A stretch of 7,083 bases of DNA, taken from positions 1 through 7,083 of the forward strand of contig CAXQZM010000100.1 of assembly GCA_964228455.1 (NCBI GenBank). The letters run 5' to 3'. The notes beneath the pieces were generated by a model. It saw only the letters and a list, made by a program, of their open reading frames with translations, was not told where the DNA came from and made no database searches. This DNA comes from CAXQZM01 sp964228455 (GTDB taxonomy: Bacteria; Pseudomonadota; Alphaproteobacteria; UBA7985). The number at the start of each line of letters is the position of its first letter. The stretch's first letter is position 1. The position numbers and the translations under genes are program-made. This document shows, in pieces, positions 6,526 to 7,083 of the stretch.

Positions 6526-7083
6526 CTATTGACTACGACGGCTCATAAATATTAGTTTTTCAAAAAGTTGAACGTCCTGCTCATTCTTTAGGAGTGCACC
6601 GTGAAGAGGCGGTAATGCGTTTTTTTCACCAGCTTCACGGATTTTCTTGAGGTCTACATCTTCTGCTAGTAAAAGCCTTAACCAGTCTAAAAGCTCACTT
6701 GTGCTCGGCTTTTTCTTTAGTCCCGGGATTTCTCGCAAACCAAAAAAAGATTTGAGCGCAACATCAAGCAATCTTTTTTTAAGACCAGGAAAATGAACAT
6801 CAACTATCTTTTCCAAAGTCTTAGCGTCTGGAAAATTAATGTAATGGAAAAAACATCGCCGCAGAAAAGCGTCAGGCAGCTCTTTCTCATTATTTGAAGT
6901 TATTATAACCAATGGTCGCTGCTCGGCAGTAATGGTCTCACCAGTCTCATAAACAAAAAATTCCATCCGATCGAGTTCCTGCAAAAGATCGTTTGGAAAT
7001 TCTATATCTGCCTTATCTATCTCATCAATCAGCAGCACCGACCGCGTTTTGGACTCAAAAGCATCCCACAGCTTTCCTTTTAA
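6526..7083 (-). CDS. MoxR-family AAA+ ATPase (CoxD-like), 5'-truncated by window edge
   Basis: The frame is open to the last base of the window; the visible 185 residues start LKGKLWDAF and the GTG at 7038 is internal. The missing N-terminal part, roughly 100 residues by comparison with full-length relatives, should hold the Walker A motif. Seen here are Walker B VLLIDEID (16-23), DLLQELDRMEF (32-42), YETGETI (45-51), sensor 1 ITSNNEKELPDAF (61-73), an arginine-finger RRC (75-77) and the C-terminal lid with KKPSTSELLDWL (124-135) and PPLHGALLKNEQD (158-170). MoxR ATPases are chaperone-like remodelers that help insert cofactors or assemble complexes, generally with a VWA-domain partner; the CoxD branch is linked to metalloenzyme maturation. 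In relatives the VWA gene is usually directly downstream, but here 124 non-coding bases and the dmdA-like gene follow. The family is certain; the client is unknown. Confidence 0.93.
   Translation of the reverse strand, partial: LKGKLWDAFESKTRSVLLIDEIDKADIEFPNDLLQELDRMEFFVYETGETITAEQRPLVIITSNNEKELPDAFLRRCFFHYINFPDAKTLEKIVDVHFPGLKKRLLDVALKSFFGLREIPGLKKKPSTSELLDWLRLLLAEDVDLKKIREAGEKNALPPLHGALLKNEQDVQLFEKLIFMSRRSQ

Noticed and set aside
1..7083. A previously undescribed multi-gene system (defence, mobile element, CRISPR, secondary metabolism)
   Set aside because: Every gene belongs to a known family, most with housekeeping roles; there are no direct-repeat arrays, transposase, integrase, toxin-antitoxin pair or att-like repeats in the window.

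Overview
The window reads as ordinary chromosomal DNA from a free-living alphaproteobacterium, probably marine. Three things point there. The order miaA - ilvB - ilvN - ilvC is a familiar alphaproteobacterial arrangement. The acetolactate synthase, ketol-acid reductoisomerase and MoxR-type ATPase sequences look alphaproteobacterial. There is also a DmdA-type (dimethylsulfoniopropionate demethylase-like) protein, a family common in marine alphaproteobacteria such as SAR11, SAR116 and roseobacters. Base composition looks moderate, with mid-40s % GC estimated by eye. The organism assignment is inference; no rRNA or other phylogenetic marker is present.

Layout: the left edge carries the C-terminal three quarters of a short-chain dehydrogenase/reductase on the + strand (1-657). 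It converges on a block of six genes all on the - strand. Read in their direction of transcription (right to left) these are: a 5'-truncated MoxR-family AAA+ ATPase (7083-6526), a DmdA/GcvT-family methyltransferase (6401-5259), miaA (5154-4207), ilvB (4136-2331), ilvN (2317-1811) and ilvC (1773-745). An intrinsic terminator at 719-691 closes the block. Gaps are 124, 104, 70, 13 and 37 bases. ilvB, ilvN and ilvC therefore look like one tight operon. The three upstream genes are codirectional but more loosely spaced and may have their own transcripts.

Function: IlvB and IlvN form acetolactate synthase (catalytic and regulatory subunits), and IlvC performs the next step, so the operon encodes the first two shared steps of valine/isoleucine (and leucine precursor) synthesis. 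MiaA modifies A37 of tRNAs reading UNN codons. The DmdA-like protein probably transfers a methyl or one-carbon group to tetrahydrofolate, with DMSP a plausible substrate. The MoxR ATPase is a chaperone-like assembly factor whose usual VWA-domain partner is not downstream.

No mobile element, CRISPR array, tRNA, rRNA or clearly new system is visible. The points most worth a second look are the identity of the DmdA-like enzyme, an Asp-to-Glu change in the metal-binding motif of IlvB, the missing MoxR partner, and the branched-chain-rich in-frame leader before ilvB.
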